From Phytophthora colocasiae (taxonomy: Eukaryota; Oomycota; Peronosporomycetes; Peronosporales; Peronosporaceae): 64,000 nt of DNA. This document shows, piece after piece, positions 1 through 10,334 of the stretch. Both the position numbers and the translations under genes were made by a program. The stretch spans positions 342,501 through 406,500 of the forward strand of contig JAGKQI010000030.1 in assembly GCA_018806915.1 (NCBI GenBank). The letters run 5' to 3'. The notes under the pieces were generated by a model that was given only the letters and a program-made list of their open reading frames with translations, was not told the origin of the DNA and made no database searches. Every line of letters begins with the position of its first letter. Position 1 is the stretch's first letter.

Positions 1-1054
1 TTAGAGTTCCCACCGCGGAACTCAAGTTCGCAGGGAGGATGGTTCCAGCCTTCACAGTACCATCCCGAAGGTCTTTTTGCAGCCCTCGACATTGCCGAAT
101 ATCATGGCGAGGCTTATGGCAGTAGCTGCAGATCTGGCTGTCGATCGTCGGACGTACCGGGGCTTGGGCTGGAGCATCCCTTGGTAGTACGGCTTTCAGG
201 GGTACCCTTCGCCAGAGTGTAACGCGTCTCAGCCTCCATTTTGCGGATCTTATCCTCAATGCTCGTCTTGAGCTCGTCATACGGGATGTACTTCCGGTTA
301 CCTTCCAAATGCGCAGGTCGTCATTCCAGGACGCTGGCATAGAGTGGAACAGGTAGACAGACTCTTGTCCGTCGGTGAGGACCGATTCGGTCGCCTTGGA
401 CGCGGCTCGCATCGCGTCTTCGATGATGAGAAAGAACTCGTTCACGTCTCTCCCTTCTTCGTACTTCGTTTCCATGAGGAAGTGCAGAATATAGTACGGG
501 TCGCCATGGAACGCGGCACCCTCGTACTTCTTGCAGATGGCTTGGAAGATGTCGTAGGCCGTGGTGAGGTTCTTGACGAGACATATGTGCGTGTCATCCA
601 TCGTCTTCATCAGGAATGCCTTGATCTGCGCCTCCATGCGGCGTAGGCGGCGGGAAGACAGTGGCACGCGCTTTTCCTTAGCATCCCGACGCTGTGACTT
701 GCGCTGCGAAAACGGGCGTACCGGGGAGGGTGGCTTGGACTTCACGCTGATCTTGGCATCGTCCTCACCGCCGGGCGCGTCTTCGCCAGAGCTTGGCTCG
801 TAGTCGACGGCTTGCGAGTCATAATCGGCTGGCTAGGAGACCGTAGCGACGCCGTCGGCAGACTCGGACATCTCGCTGTCGGACGAATCTTCGTCATCGT
901 CGTCACTGTTTAACCCGTCGTAGTCCTTCTTCGTGACGAAACCGAGCAGGTGCTTGCCATCAAGTGATGCCGTCACTCGGGTCTTCCACGCGTCGTAGTT
1001 CCTTGAGCCAGAAAATCGGGGGAAGTCGTCACTTGAGGCTCGGCTGGGATTCAT
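1..1054 (-). pseudogene. Ty1/copia gag remnant (degenerate, runs off the left edge)
   Basis: Read on the minus strand from 1054 leftwards, the translation begins with SSDDFPRF and DGKHLLGF. It matches, in the same order, the gag of the copia element whose gag starts at 50518. A second matching block lies at 114-308 (KYIPYDELK, TLAKGTPE). Stops at about 833 and further frame breaks separate the blocks, so no long gag remains. In the family, Gag forms the cytoplasmic virus-like particle. The sequence just upstream of the start reads GGTTATGAATCCC, which resembles the copia primer-binding site at 50514. The 3' part of the element lies outside the window. A copia gag pseudogene is well supported by the internal comparison. 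Confidence 0.8.
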
Positions 1055-1058
1055 AACC

Positions 1059-1314
1059 TGTTGCTTGGGTATACTTTAGCGCTTGGTAGAAGAACGTTGT
1101 AGAGAAGGTTAAAAAGAAGAAGTGAGATTAATTTGCTTAGAACCGCTGAGGTTCATTTGATTATAGTATGAAGAGTCAAAGTTCCCGTGTAGAACTGCAG
1201 CTACCAGTCATTTACTTGACGTGTATTAAATACTAGAGTCACAAGTACCGTGTCCCTTCAGTATGAGATTGTAGAGGGAACGGTGAGGTTGCTCAGACGA
1301 GCCTAACCCCAACA
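1059..1314 (-). repeat. Possible 5' LTR of the left-edge copia remnant
   Basis: Immediately upstream of the putative primer-binding site the plus-strand sequence starts TGTTGCTTGG, and CCCCAACA occurs at 1307-1314. A TGTTG...CAACA boundary is typical of a copia LTR. No second copy lies in the window and no target-site duplication can be checked, so the right boundary is a guess. Confidence 0.3.
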
Positions 1315-1499
1315 ACCTACAAGAATAAAAGGAGAGAAGCAATATCGTACCTAACCGGACATGAACGTGTGATGACGGCATGTCACGTTCTCTTCCTCCA
1401 ATCGGGAGTGACACAAGACAGGCGGGCCTTTAAGCCATGGAAGAGCACGATTATAATTTTATTTTAAATGATCTTTCATCGTAGCTAGTTGTCTTCCTG

Positions 1500-2146
1500 T
1501 TGTCAATTTTCCATGCTAACCAAGGACAAATACGACTGATGCTGCCACTGAGGCATCTCCATCGCTGGTGGTAATATTTGATACTTGAATTATCCTGGAC
1601 AGGATGGGGTCCTTGGTAAAGTCATCGTCAAATTCTTTATCCATTAGTTGACGCAATTCCACTAGGTTCGACGAGAACGGGGATGCCATCTCGAAACGGT
1701 ACAAACTCCAGCGAATCACCATATTTTGGTGGCTCTGCATTCATTCAATCAGCTAATATTTCAGCAGTACTGTCGTTTCCAAACAGAGTGAAGGCGACGT
1801 CAACTGCGCTCGGAATGCGTCGGTTTTGCTTTTCATCGTGGTCAGATACCAAACGTGAGAACCTGAAAGAGCTCCAAACGAACTGCTGTCCAAGTAGTGC
1901 AAGCGAGATCGAAGTGCATTCATTCTCGGTACGAGGTTGGTCGTCGATCAGTTAAGTTCCAACTGTTTTCTGGATAATAAATTCTTGAATACTCTCCAAG
2001 GGATGTTGATCACAAGATTCAGCTTCAACCGATAGTAATCGAGCCAGTCGAGTACCGGTAGGTGAGAGTGAGTCAGCTTATGTTCTCTCATCACCCACCA
2101 GGTTGGAAATCACTACGTCAAATGTCTCCACGATCTCCAGCATATT
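1500..2146 (-). other. Degenerate region next to the DUF3160-like fragment
   Basis: A 74-codon open stretch at 1516-1740 (minus) contains RWSLYRFEMASPF but ends without recognisable domains. It may be the C-terminal continuation of the DUF3160-like pseudogene to its right in the reading direction. The rest, 1741-2146, has no open frame I could recognise on either strand. Confidence 0.25.
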
Positions 2147-2863
2147 TTACTTTTGTAGAAAATTGATCAACTTGATAGCACAGCGTAGTTGATGCAGATT
2201 CTGATCCGATTGTTCACCTCCAGCAATACGGAAGTCGATCGTCCCGAGCCAGACCAAGTAGCGAAAGTACCGCATCAGCCCTGCGGAAACGGTGTAATGT
2301 CCACGCGGCTTAAATTTTGAGAAGTCGATGTCACGCTTGGCTGACAATATCTCCATCTTGGCTTGTTCTTCTTTTCAGATCAAAGTCAGCAGGCATTCCT
2401 CTTTGTTCGTGTTTTCACATAAACCATTCTCTCGTGTGCCCTCGCAAGTGACTGATAGCTACATGTACTCGGAGGAACAACTCAACATCTACCATCGCTC
2501 TTCTCTTGTCATCGTCACTCTTTGGAGCAGCAGAATGGCATTGGTGCACTGGTCAAAGGTTGCCATCAGCACTCTGCACAGTGTGGGCGACAGTACCTGC
2601 CCCTCCACCTTCACTAGAAAAGTATCAAAGCTGCGGTGCCACGCATGTAGAACTGAGTCAGCAGTCACAAAGACCGGCATATCATCTTTGTAGAGCCGAT
2701 CGTAGATTTCTGCAAAGCTCTCCGCAGGCATACGCTCCACCGCAACGAAGCCATTCGATGCAAGTTTCGCCTTCTCATCTGGCTTAAGACGGTAATTGGC
2801 TGGCGTCCTCTTCAGTGGGCGAAGCTTCTTTGACGACATCATTAGATTCAATGTGAAATCCAT
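2147..2863 (-). pseudogene. DUF3160-like protein fragment
   Basis: Minus-strand translation gives two collinear blocks. At 2863-2489 there is PVFVTADSVLHAWHRSFD, and at 2356-2147 there is DFSKFKPRGHYT followed by YFRYLVWLG. Both resemble the conserved parts of DUF3160, a family of unknown function found in bacteria and some protists. Between them the frame is broken by stops, and no start or end can be fixed. The function of the family is not established. The piece is probably a decayed host gene or gene fragment stranded among transposons. The assignment rests on motif memory, not on a search. Confidence 0.55.
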
Positions 2864-3204
2864 TAGATGCTGACTCGCTTATTCGCGTATGCGCTCGTTT
2901 TCCTTGCCGACCTCCACTGGATCTGCATCAAAGAGATCGAAGAACTTACAATCTTCCAATCCAAGTGGTGTATTGATTTCTTTCTCGCTCCACGCAGTCG
3001 GAGTCGGGTAGAGTCTTGTGAGATCCTCAGATGTCAATTTCGGACTCGCTTTAACGTCGCTTCAAACGCGGCTCCAACACCGCACCCACCCCATACTCGT
3101 ATCTTCTTCTGGTCCTTGGGCTTAATACAACGGTGGCCTTCAAATTGGTAGCTGTATTTTCCTGGAAAGTGTTTCACTTTGTCAGGAAGAATACTAAGAA
3201 TCTC

Positions 3205-3755
3205 CTAGCACCTGGCCGATCTTCTGCCTTTCATGTACAAGTCCTCACGAGCTTTCCCCAGAGGAACCACTCGGGACTGTGCTAATGCGACTTCCTGTCG
3301 AGCTTCTGGAGTGCCGCAGTGAAAATCTTGAGCTCTAGAACTGCATGAGACCTGCTGCTCTGTTGATGCAGCTCCGACGTCCCCTCTGCTCGAAGACTCC
3401 TTCATTGACGAATGATTTCCAGCACCGTTTCAGCAGAATCGCCATAATCAGCTTTCAGAGACTGAGTCAGTATTTCACCATTGGGTCCCATGGTCGTGAC
3501 ACTGCGAACGTGAACCACTCCATCCGCATCTTCATGGACAAACCCAGGCTGCTGTTTGCTCAGCAAGTCGAACACTTGGCCGTTGTACAGCTCATAGAAG
3601 CGGACTTGAACGAGTAAGTCTCCCTCGCTCTCTGCAAACAGATCTTGAACTAAACCAAGTTCATCACCCTACCCGAATATCGTGTGTGTCTTCCTACTGC
3701 TCGTGTGGCCATACACGACGTTGTACCTCTCAGCATTTCCGGCATCATAGGGTGA
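3205..3755 (-). pseudogene. Kinesin motor-domain fragment
   Basis: Read leftwards from about 3755, the translation shows a damaged kinesin P-loop (YGHTSSRKTHTIFG, with R where the family has G), an in-frame stop, then FYELYNGQVFDLL, which matches the kinesin switch/loop region. A stop follows RQ near 3405. A shifted block at 3405-3205 then resembles the 'SSR.H' switch I motif (SCSSRAQDFHC). In living cells the family hydrolyses ATP to walk on or depolymerise microtubules. This copy cannot: the P-loop lysine context is altered and two stops interrupt it. The flanks 2867-3200 and 3756-4110 contain no other recognisable gene. Confidence 0.6.
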
Positions 3756-4119
3756 ATCGCATGGTCATACCCAGCAAAGTGCCAACTGGCGTAGGAATAC
3801 TACAGCAGTAGCACACGTCCGAATTACTACTTCTATTACTATAATATATTATGTGTACGAACAATGATACTCCAAGAGAATTTGTGTCGATGGCCCGACT
3901 ATGAAAACTACCTAGACTAAATCACAATATGACCCAAACGGATTTATTTGTGGAAGCCGCCATAAAATGAGCCACCCACTTTCTATCCGATATAACAGGA
4001 TCTAGAATCCGATTGGCCACTCCATTGGGTGCGATTCTCATAGTAATTTTTCGCGGACTAAAATCCCTGTCCCGGCTGTGTAAAACCTGTCCGCCAATCC
4101 GAGACGACAGACGACACCA
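3756..4119. other. Intergenic, nothing recognised
   Basis: AT-rich stretch between the kinesin remnant and the CRN gene. No open frame, RNA gene or repeat that recurs elsewhere in the window was found. It may hold the promoter or a lost 5' exon of the CRN gene. Confidence 0.4.
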
Positions 4120-6067
4120 TTGGTTGGAAGTCCCAGTGATACGCCTTCGTTGGCAACGACATTACTGCCCAGAATCTCCCATTCCAGAATCTGCCGCCTC
4201 GAGTGCGCGATTGTGGGTGAAGAGGGAAGATCATTCGATGTGGAAATAGATGATGGTGCAAAGGTGAGCATGTTGAAGAGGGCGATACAGGCGGATAATG
4301 AAGACATCAAGGTTCCTGCGCGTGACCTGCAGCTCTTCCTGGCGAAGACGGAGGACGGCGCATGGTTAGAGCTAGACGAGGCTGGCGCGGCATCTGTGGC
4401 TCTCGATATAGATGGGCACGCTCAACACTTGAACACAAAGCTCATGAAGATGGAATCGATGAAGCCTCTTAAAAAATACATCGGAGAGCTCCGTGAACAA
4501 GATCAGTTCCAAGTTCACGTGCTGGTGGTGGTACCGAAGCAAACCAATACAGGAAAACGCACTCGTGGACAAGATTGGTTCGTTGGCGACAGGATTGTGA
4601 AGAAGACTAAAGTGGATGGAGGCGAAATCCCGTATTTCACTATGGACCAGTTCCCGCGAATGGCACATCCGGTGAATCGATACAGAAAGATTTTGGAGAG
4701 AGACGCGTACCGAGTGATCTATGAACAATTAATGGGCAGGGTGATGGAGTCTTTTGAAACCCGATCCCCGGCCAATTTGGTTGTGACGGGAAATCCCGGC
4801 ACGGGGAAGAGTTGGTTCTACCTTTACTGCATCTTTCAACTAATATTGGAGAACAAAGAGGGAATGGAGGCGCTCCCTGCTTTTGATTTGGTGCTGAATT
4901 TTGACGATGATTACCAGTTGTACGATTTCAAAAACAAGGAGTTCATTGAATTGAACGCAAGTGAAGTTCGTGTGCTGAGTGGTAAAGACTACGTGCTTCG
5001 GCTCGTCGAGGCGAAATCGACGCACCTTGTTGGTTGGAAAGGAGTCTCCATTCTATTTGCTTCCCCCGGACTGGGTGGAATGAACGACTATTTAAAAGTT
5101 GACTCTCGCAGGTATATTATGCCAGTGTGGACTTTGGAAGAGATGCAAGACTACAACTCCCTCCTTGATGACAATCTTAAATTCGCAGATGATGCTTTGA
5201 TCGAGAGATACGACATATTTGGTGGCCAGATCTGTCTTCGCTCTTTCGGAAAAGAGTGAGGAAGCACAACTGGAAACAGCAATTAAGTCGTTTGATGCGT
5301 CGAAGATCTTGTCATATGTCAAACTTGGTCAGGCTGTGAGAGACAGTAATTACAGCCACCGTGTTATCGCGATGATGCCGAGCACAGACGACTACGCTGA
5401 CAAGTATTGTCTTGATTTTTTGTCCGAACACATTGCTGAGAAAGTCATTTTCAGGATGTCTGACGATAGTGTCCAAGCGATGTCACATTTTGCGATAGCA
5501 CAAGCAGCTGACGACTCGGGCACAAGTGTGCTAGTGGGCAAAGTATACGAGATGCTGTGCCACAGATGGTTCTCTAAAAAACTGCCCATGCAGTCCGACC
5601 CGTTCGTGCTAAACCTGCGTCCGCTGTCTTCAGCGCCATCACGCACACTCACATACAAGAAGGTAAAGACAGAACGGTTTTCCGCTGTGAAAGATATCGC
5701 GAAGCTTCAACAGAACACCTACTATCGTCCGACGGCAAAAAACTTTAGTGCTCTGGATGCATTCATCGTGGTCGGGAACGAGTGTTTTGGTTTGCAGATG
5801 ACCATCAACCTGGATCATGGAATCAATCATGCGGCACTGAAAAAGGTTTTAGATGAGCTCAAAAAGCACCACAAGATTGCACAAGATCATTTCCACTTCG
5901 TTTTCCTGGTTTCAAGCAACTTAGCAGGTTCTTTCACGGAACAGTCTCTCCGAACTACGAAGAATAAAGTGCACCAGAAACCGGGGGAATTAGCTAACGT
6001 CAACCAGTACGTTGCTGCATTCGACGTTATTAAGGCAAATCTAGTCACTTCCAAAACTGAGTCGTGA
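4120..6067 (+). pseudogene. Crinkler (CRN) family gene with P-loop domain, frameshifted
   Basis: The translation from about 4195 has the ubiquitin-like CRN header (CAIVG), LFLAK at 4333-4347 and HVLVVVP at 4516-4536. These are the translocation-header and header/effector junction motifs of oomycete Crinklers, proteins delivered into plant cells and often acting in the nucleus. A Walker A motif, GNPGTGKS, follows at 4789-4812, so the C-terminal half is of the NTPase type. Two defects are visible. No in-frame ATG precedes the header (the open frame starts with TTG at 4120). The frame also ends at 5259, while the homologous continuation lies one frame away at about 5219-6067. No signal peptide is visible, which is common for CRNs. 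Gypsy element A is inserted 32 bp after the final stop. Confidence 0.85.
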
Positions 6068-6099
6068 TGTGCCGATAGCAAAGGTGGCAGTGATGGTAC

Positions 6100-6337
6100 T
6101 GTGATGATGACCAGCATCATCAGGTCTAACGTGCCGACAAGAAAGCACGTTCGTCAGCATCTGCTAGCTCACGCAGAAGAAGATGGACGCCAAGGACCTA
6201 CATGTACAAGCAGGTTGGACAGGCTACAAGACGTCAAGGACGGAGCTCTAGGAGCCGTGCTAGCTAGTCAACCTCGCTAATGAATCAGTTGTCAATTTAC
6301 TCTCAAGATCACAAGTAGCCTTTAACCAAACGTGACA
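6100..6337 (+). repeat. 5' LTR of element A
   Basis: Same sequence as 18198-18435 apart from about one base. Bounded by GGTAC on the left; the sequence following it (TATTGCTCGAGC) should contain the primer-binding site but does not start with TGG, so the primer is not identified. Confidence 0.92.
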
Positions 6338-6424
6338 TATTGCTCGAGCAATTACGTAGCGTGGCTACCTCAAGATACAAGCAAGAAGAAGAAGAAGAAG
6401 TCGTCTCGCTCTAGACAACTCAGC

Positions 6425-7342
6425 ATGGCGGACGACATCACCTTTACCAAGGCCAGAGCCAACGGCACTGTGGTGAAGAAGAAGATCCCGGTCTTCAGAG
6501 AGGGAGACTGGAAGACATGGCTACACTGGGTCCTACACCTACAAGAGTTTCAAGCATTCATGGGTTACACGATGGAACAAGGCGACCAGTGGGCACTAGC
6601 AGAGGATATTCAAGTCCTGCTGTTCGACGAAGACCTACGATTCTTTAACGACATCATCCGCGAGGAAGCTGAGTTCCGCCCGAACATCACGGTGGTGGCG
6701 CTGTGTCAACTGACGGCTCGTCACTGCCCACCCGGCACTCGTGGTGCTCTGATGGATGAGCTGATGCAACTAAAAAAGACGATGAACAAGAGCGTGCGTG
6801 ACTACAGCCGCGAGTTCAGAACGCTTCTCCGCATGATTCCGTTCCTGGAACATGGCGAGAGTGAAGCAGTGCCAGAAGCCGACATCGTGCGAATGTACAA
6901 GGCTGGCATGCCAATCAACTGGCAGATTGAGTTGCACCGAACCTCAAGAAGCTGGGACCTGCCTAGTATGGAGGCTCAGTTTGAGCTGATTGAGCGCAAC
7001 GAGAAGGAGAGCGAGCTGCTATGCGGTAATCGCAACCGTAACAAGGAGCAGCAGCCTCAACAACGATCGAACGTAAAAAAGGGCAACAACCAGCGCCAAA
7101 AGAACGACAACCAAGGTCGTGTGAACAAGTACTGTGCGTACTGCAAAAGAAACAACCACAACAACAACGAATGCTTTCGCGATCCGTCATCACCAGCATA
7201 CCGACCACGAAATAACAGTGGTAGTGGCCAAGGTCAACAACAGGGACGCAACTTCAACAGCGGCCGCGGTGGTCACAACGCGATGGCGGCGATGCAAGAG
7301 CAGATCGAGGAGATGGCTGCAATGATGCGGACACTCAAGTAA
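6425..7342 (+). CDS. gag: Gag of element A
   Basis: The open frame runs from 6332, but the first ATG with a gag-like sequence after it is at 6425 (MADDITFTKARANG). The protein is about 305 residues. It has a capsid-like helical region (residues about 20-190) and a zinc knuckle CAYCKRNNHNNNEC (CX2CX4HX4C) at about 7135-7176, then a G/Q/N-rich tail. Gag assembles the particle and binds the RNA genome through the knuckle. It ends with TAA at 7340-7342. The protease follows in the same frame with no other stop in between, so the TAA is the only barrier to a Gag-Pro fusion. Confidence 0.85.
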   Translation: MADDITFTKARANGTVVKKKIPVFREGDWKTWLHWVLHLQEFQAFMGYTMEQGDQWALAEDIQVLLFDEDLRFFNDIIREEAEFRPNITVVALCQLTARHCPPGTRGALMDELMQLKKTMNKSVRDYSREFRTLLRMIPFLEHGESEAVPEADIVRMYKAGMPINWQIELHRTSRSWDLPSMEAQFELIERNEKESELLCGNRNRNKEQQPQQRSNVKKGNNQRQKNDNQGRVNKYCAYCKRNNHNNNECFRDPSSPAYRPRNNSGSGQGQQQGRNFNSGRGGHNAMAAMQEQIEEMAAMMRTLK

Positions 7343-7897
7343 CGCCAAGATGACGAATTTGCGGCAGCCAAGTTTTACGATGCCCCGTCCAACAACTCGA
7401 TGGCCTCCATGGAGGACATGGCAGCCATGTCGTCGGATGGAGCCCCTCGCATGGAGATTGAAGTGCAAATCGGACCCGTCAGGCTTACGGCGCTGCTCGA
7501 CACGGGCTGTACCAATTCGGCCATTGATCAGCAGACGCTGCACGCACTCCGTGATGAGGTCGTTCTAGAGCGTGAGAACGCCAAGTTTCGGAAGGCGGAC
7601 AATACCATCGGCCAGACAACGCATCGCGCGTCGACGACGCTAAAATTACTGGCATTCTCAAACACCAGGTCGTGTACACACTCCTTCCGCGTGGCGGAAA
7701 CACTGCTGTACCCCGTGATGCTGGGGAAGGATTTCATGTGGCAGCAGAGGATGATACTGGACTTTGAAGACTGCACACTAAAGTGGGATGGTCTCGAGAT
7801 CAAGATGCCCTCAAACCCACGAGATGAAAAGCGCTCAGCGGCTGCTTTGGCAGCAGACATGGAGTGCAGGGCTGAAATTGCCGAACACGCAGTCTAA
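7343..7897 (+). CDS. pro: Retroviral-type aspartic protease of element A
   Basis: The frame is continuous with gag apart from the TAA at 7340-7342; an ATG is available at 7400. The active-site motif LLDTGCTNSAID lies at about 7492-7527 and the MLGKDFM segment near 7720 fits the second half of the fold. The enzyme cleaves the polyprotein. It ends at 7897 (TAA), and the RT continues in another frame from about 7909. Expression probably depends on stop-codon readthrough or on a shared polyprotein; the sequence cannot decide which. Confidence 0.8.
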   Translation, partial: RQDDEFAAAKFYDAPSNNSMASMEDMAAMSSDGAPRMEIEVQIGPVRLTALLDTGCTNSAIDQQTLHALRDEVVLERENAKFRKADNTIGQTTHRASTTLKLLAFSNTRSCTHSFRVAETLLYPVMLGKDFMWQQRMILDFEDCTLKWDGLEIKMPSNPRDEKRSAAALAADMECRAEIAEHAV

Positions 7898-7908
7898 CGG
7901 CGGACCAG

Positions 7909-9866
7909 ATGACCACAATCATGACGCTGGTAAACAAGTTCCCAGAGCTTTTCTCCGGCAAGTTGGAGACCTTTCGGAAGGAGCCGTACGTCATCCCGCT
8001 CAAGCCTGACGCTGAGCCGTACGCCGGGAAACCATGTCCTATCCCAATGGCATACTTTGATGCAACACGAGCCGAGATTGAGCGATTGGTTGCATTTGGC
8101 GTGCTCACTCCAGATTCCACTTCTGAGTGGGCGGCTCCCGCCTTCGTGATACCAAAAAAGGACGGTACTGTCCGCTTGGTTTGTGACTTCCGGCAGCTTA
8201 ACAAGAGGCTCCGACGCAGTTACTACCCGGTGCGATCAGTACCCGAGATGATTCGGTCGGTCTCGAAGCCCGTGTATATTTCAAGCTTCGACGTCCCACT
8301 GAGCTACTACACGCGGGTACTAGCGAAACAGAATCGCGATGCCACGCGATGCCGTGGCATCGCGATTCTGTTTCACTAGTGCCGTACGTACGAGTTTACC
8401 TCGATGACATTCTGGTACTATCAGAGTCATTCGAGGAGCACATGGAACACCTGCGTGTAGTATTCACGCGCCTGCACGAAGCAGGACTGACGTTGCACCC
8501 ACGAAAAAGCAACATCTGCGCGGATGCCGTGGAATACCTAGGTTATCGACTGAGCAAGGATGAAATTGAGGCGATCCCGAACAAGGTCTCAGCGATCCTG
8601 GATATCGCACCACCTCGCCACCGCAAGGATCTACGGCGTTTTGTCGGCATGGTGAACTACTATCGGGATATGATCCCAAGACGTGCAGAGCTATTCAGTC
8701 CACTGACTGCCCTACTCTCGCCAGCAAAGCCATTCACATGGTCTCCACAGCTTCAGACGGCATTCGATGCGGTGAAGGCAGCACTAGCAGCTACAGTTCG
8801 CCTAGCGTTTCCCGAGTCGGGAAAACCATTCCAGGTGTATACCGACGCCTCGCAGCTCCAACTGGGAGCAGTGATCATGCAGCACCAACGACCACTAGTT
8901 TTCTGGTCCAAGAAATGCAACTCGGCACAGAGTCTCTACCCGGCGAACCGACTGGAACTACTCAGTATCGTTCTACTCCTGCGCGAGTTCAGAAGCCTCC
9001 TACTCGGCCAAGAGCTACATCTCTTCACGGATCATTTGAACCTGACGTACTCAACCTTCCATGATGTACACATGATGCGCTGGCGTCTTGAGATCGAAGA
9101 GTTCGGACCAACTTTTCACTACGTGCCAGGACAAGTCAACGTTGTCGCCGACGCCTTATCGCGCCTGCCAATGATAGATAAAAACTCGACCGAACTGGAG
9201 GAGAAAGCCGTTAATACTGCTGGTACGCGGCCCGAACAACGCAACGATCGTAGCAACGCAGCACAGGTTGCCGCCTCGATGGATACTGGTGACAGTGAGC
9301 TTTTCAACTTCGACATGCGAGCACTCGCAACAGAGCAGCACAAAGACACAACACTGCTCAAGACGTGCCAACGCGAGCTGGGTGGCATACAGCTATGGGT
9401 AGACCCCCAATCGCAGAAGGTGCTCGTACCAAAAAGCATCCAGGACAAGCTGCTGGCGACGTATCATGAGTGGCTGATCCACCCCGGTGCTAGTACCATG
9501 AAGAGCACCATGAACCAGGTGTTTACGTGGAGTACGATGGAACGCGACACCATCAAGTTTGTCGACGCTTGTCTTGCCTGCAGCAAGGCAAAGCATCCTA
9601 CCGTGCGCTACGGAAAGTTACCAGCAAAGAAGGCAATCGCTTGGCCATGGTTCGAAATAGCTGTCGACTCGATCGGACCCTACGGCAAGCAGAAGTTTAG
9701 GACACTCACAATCATCGACACCTCGACTAGGCTCATCGAAATTCTGCCGGCGCTTGATGGATCAAGTGCAGAGGCAGCATTTCTGCTCGACCGACATTGG
9801 TTGAATCGCTATCCACGCCCGATGCGCTGCATTTACGACGCCGGAAGCGAGTTCAAGAAGGAATTC
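7909..9866 (+). pseudogene. pol: RT-RNase H-integrase of element A, 5' part (broken)
   Basis: The 5' block (7909-8318) has the RT fingers: WAAPAFVIPKKDG, RLVCDFRQLN and SSFDV. The block from about 8380 resumes at YVRVYLDDILV with the catalytic DD, then the thumb, RNase H (YTDASQLQLGAV; LFTDHLNLTY) and an integrase zinc-binding region and core (AVDSIGPYG, IIDTSTR). About 50 residues between FDV and YLDD, including the TAF and PFGL region of RT, are missing. A perfect palindrome lies there instead. The integrase stops at the element B insertion (9867), just after GSEFKKEF. Confidence 0.88.
8319..8380. repeat. Perfect-arm palindrome replacing the RT core of element A
   Basis: The left arm is 8319-8346 and the right arm 8353-8380. 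The arms are 28 nt each with one mismatch, and the loop is CGATGC. The right arm is the reverse complement of RT coding sequence found on its left, so it is an inverted copy of local sequence, not foreign DNA. It sits exactly where the RT core is missing. Confidence 0.93.
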
Positions 9867-10277
9867 TGTAACGGGGTTACACGGCGCTGCGCGCCTTGGC
9901 TACAATAGGTGTGGTATACACCATCCGGGTCACAAGTCACAGATCCGTGTACGACACATAGTGTTTCTCACACGTCACATATGTAGCCAGTTGCTGGCTG
10001 TTAGCTCAGAGCCACACATTGCATTTGATTAGGATTTAGTATGTTAGATACTAAATCCGTTACATTTAGGATTAGGACAATAAAGTCAATAAAAATCAGT
10101 TTGCATTTTACATAGTTAGTGTTAGTCCTTTGTTATAGGGACACTGACTCTGTGAGTCCCGTATTTAGTGGACTACTTGGTTCTTGTATAGAACCGAAGG
10201 CTAGTGCCTTGCAAGCAGGACTCTACGAGTCAACTAAACTTCCTCTGTGCCGTGCACACCTACGCAGCCCCGCTGCA
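9867..10277 (+). repeat. 5' LTR of element B
   Basis: 411 bp, matching 17257-17667. Its first 14 bases are the same as in the element C LTR. It contains several short hairpins, such as GTAAC/GTTAC at the very start and GGTTC/GAACC near 10179-10195. Confidence 0.92.
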
Positions 10278-10334
10278 TCTGGTAGCACTAGTAGTCAATC
10301 CAACTCCTGAGTTGAAGACTGTTTCTCTGTGAGA

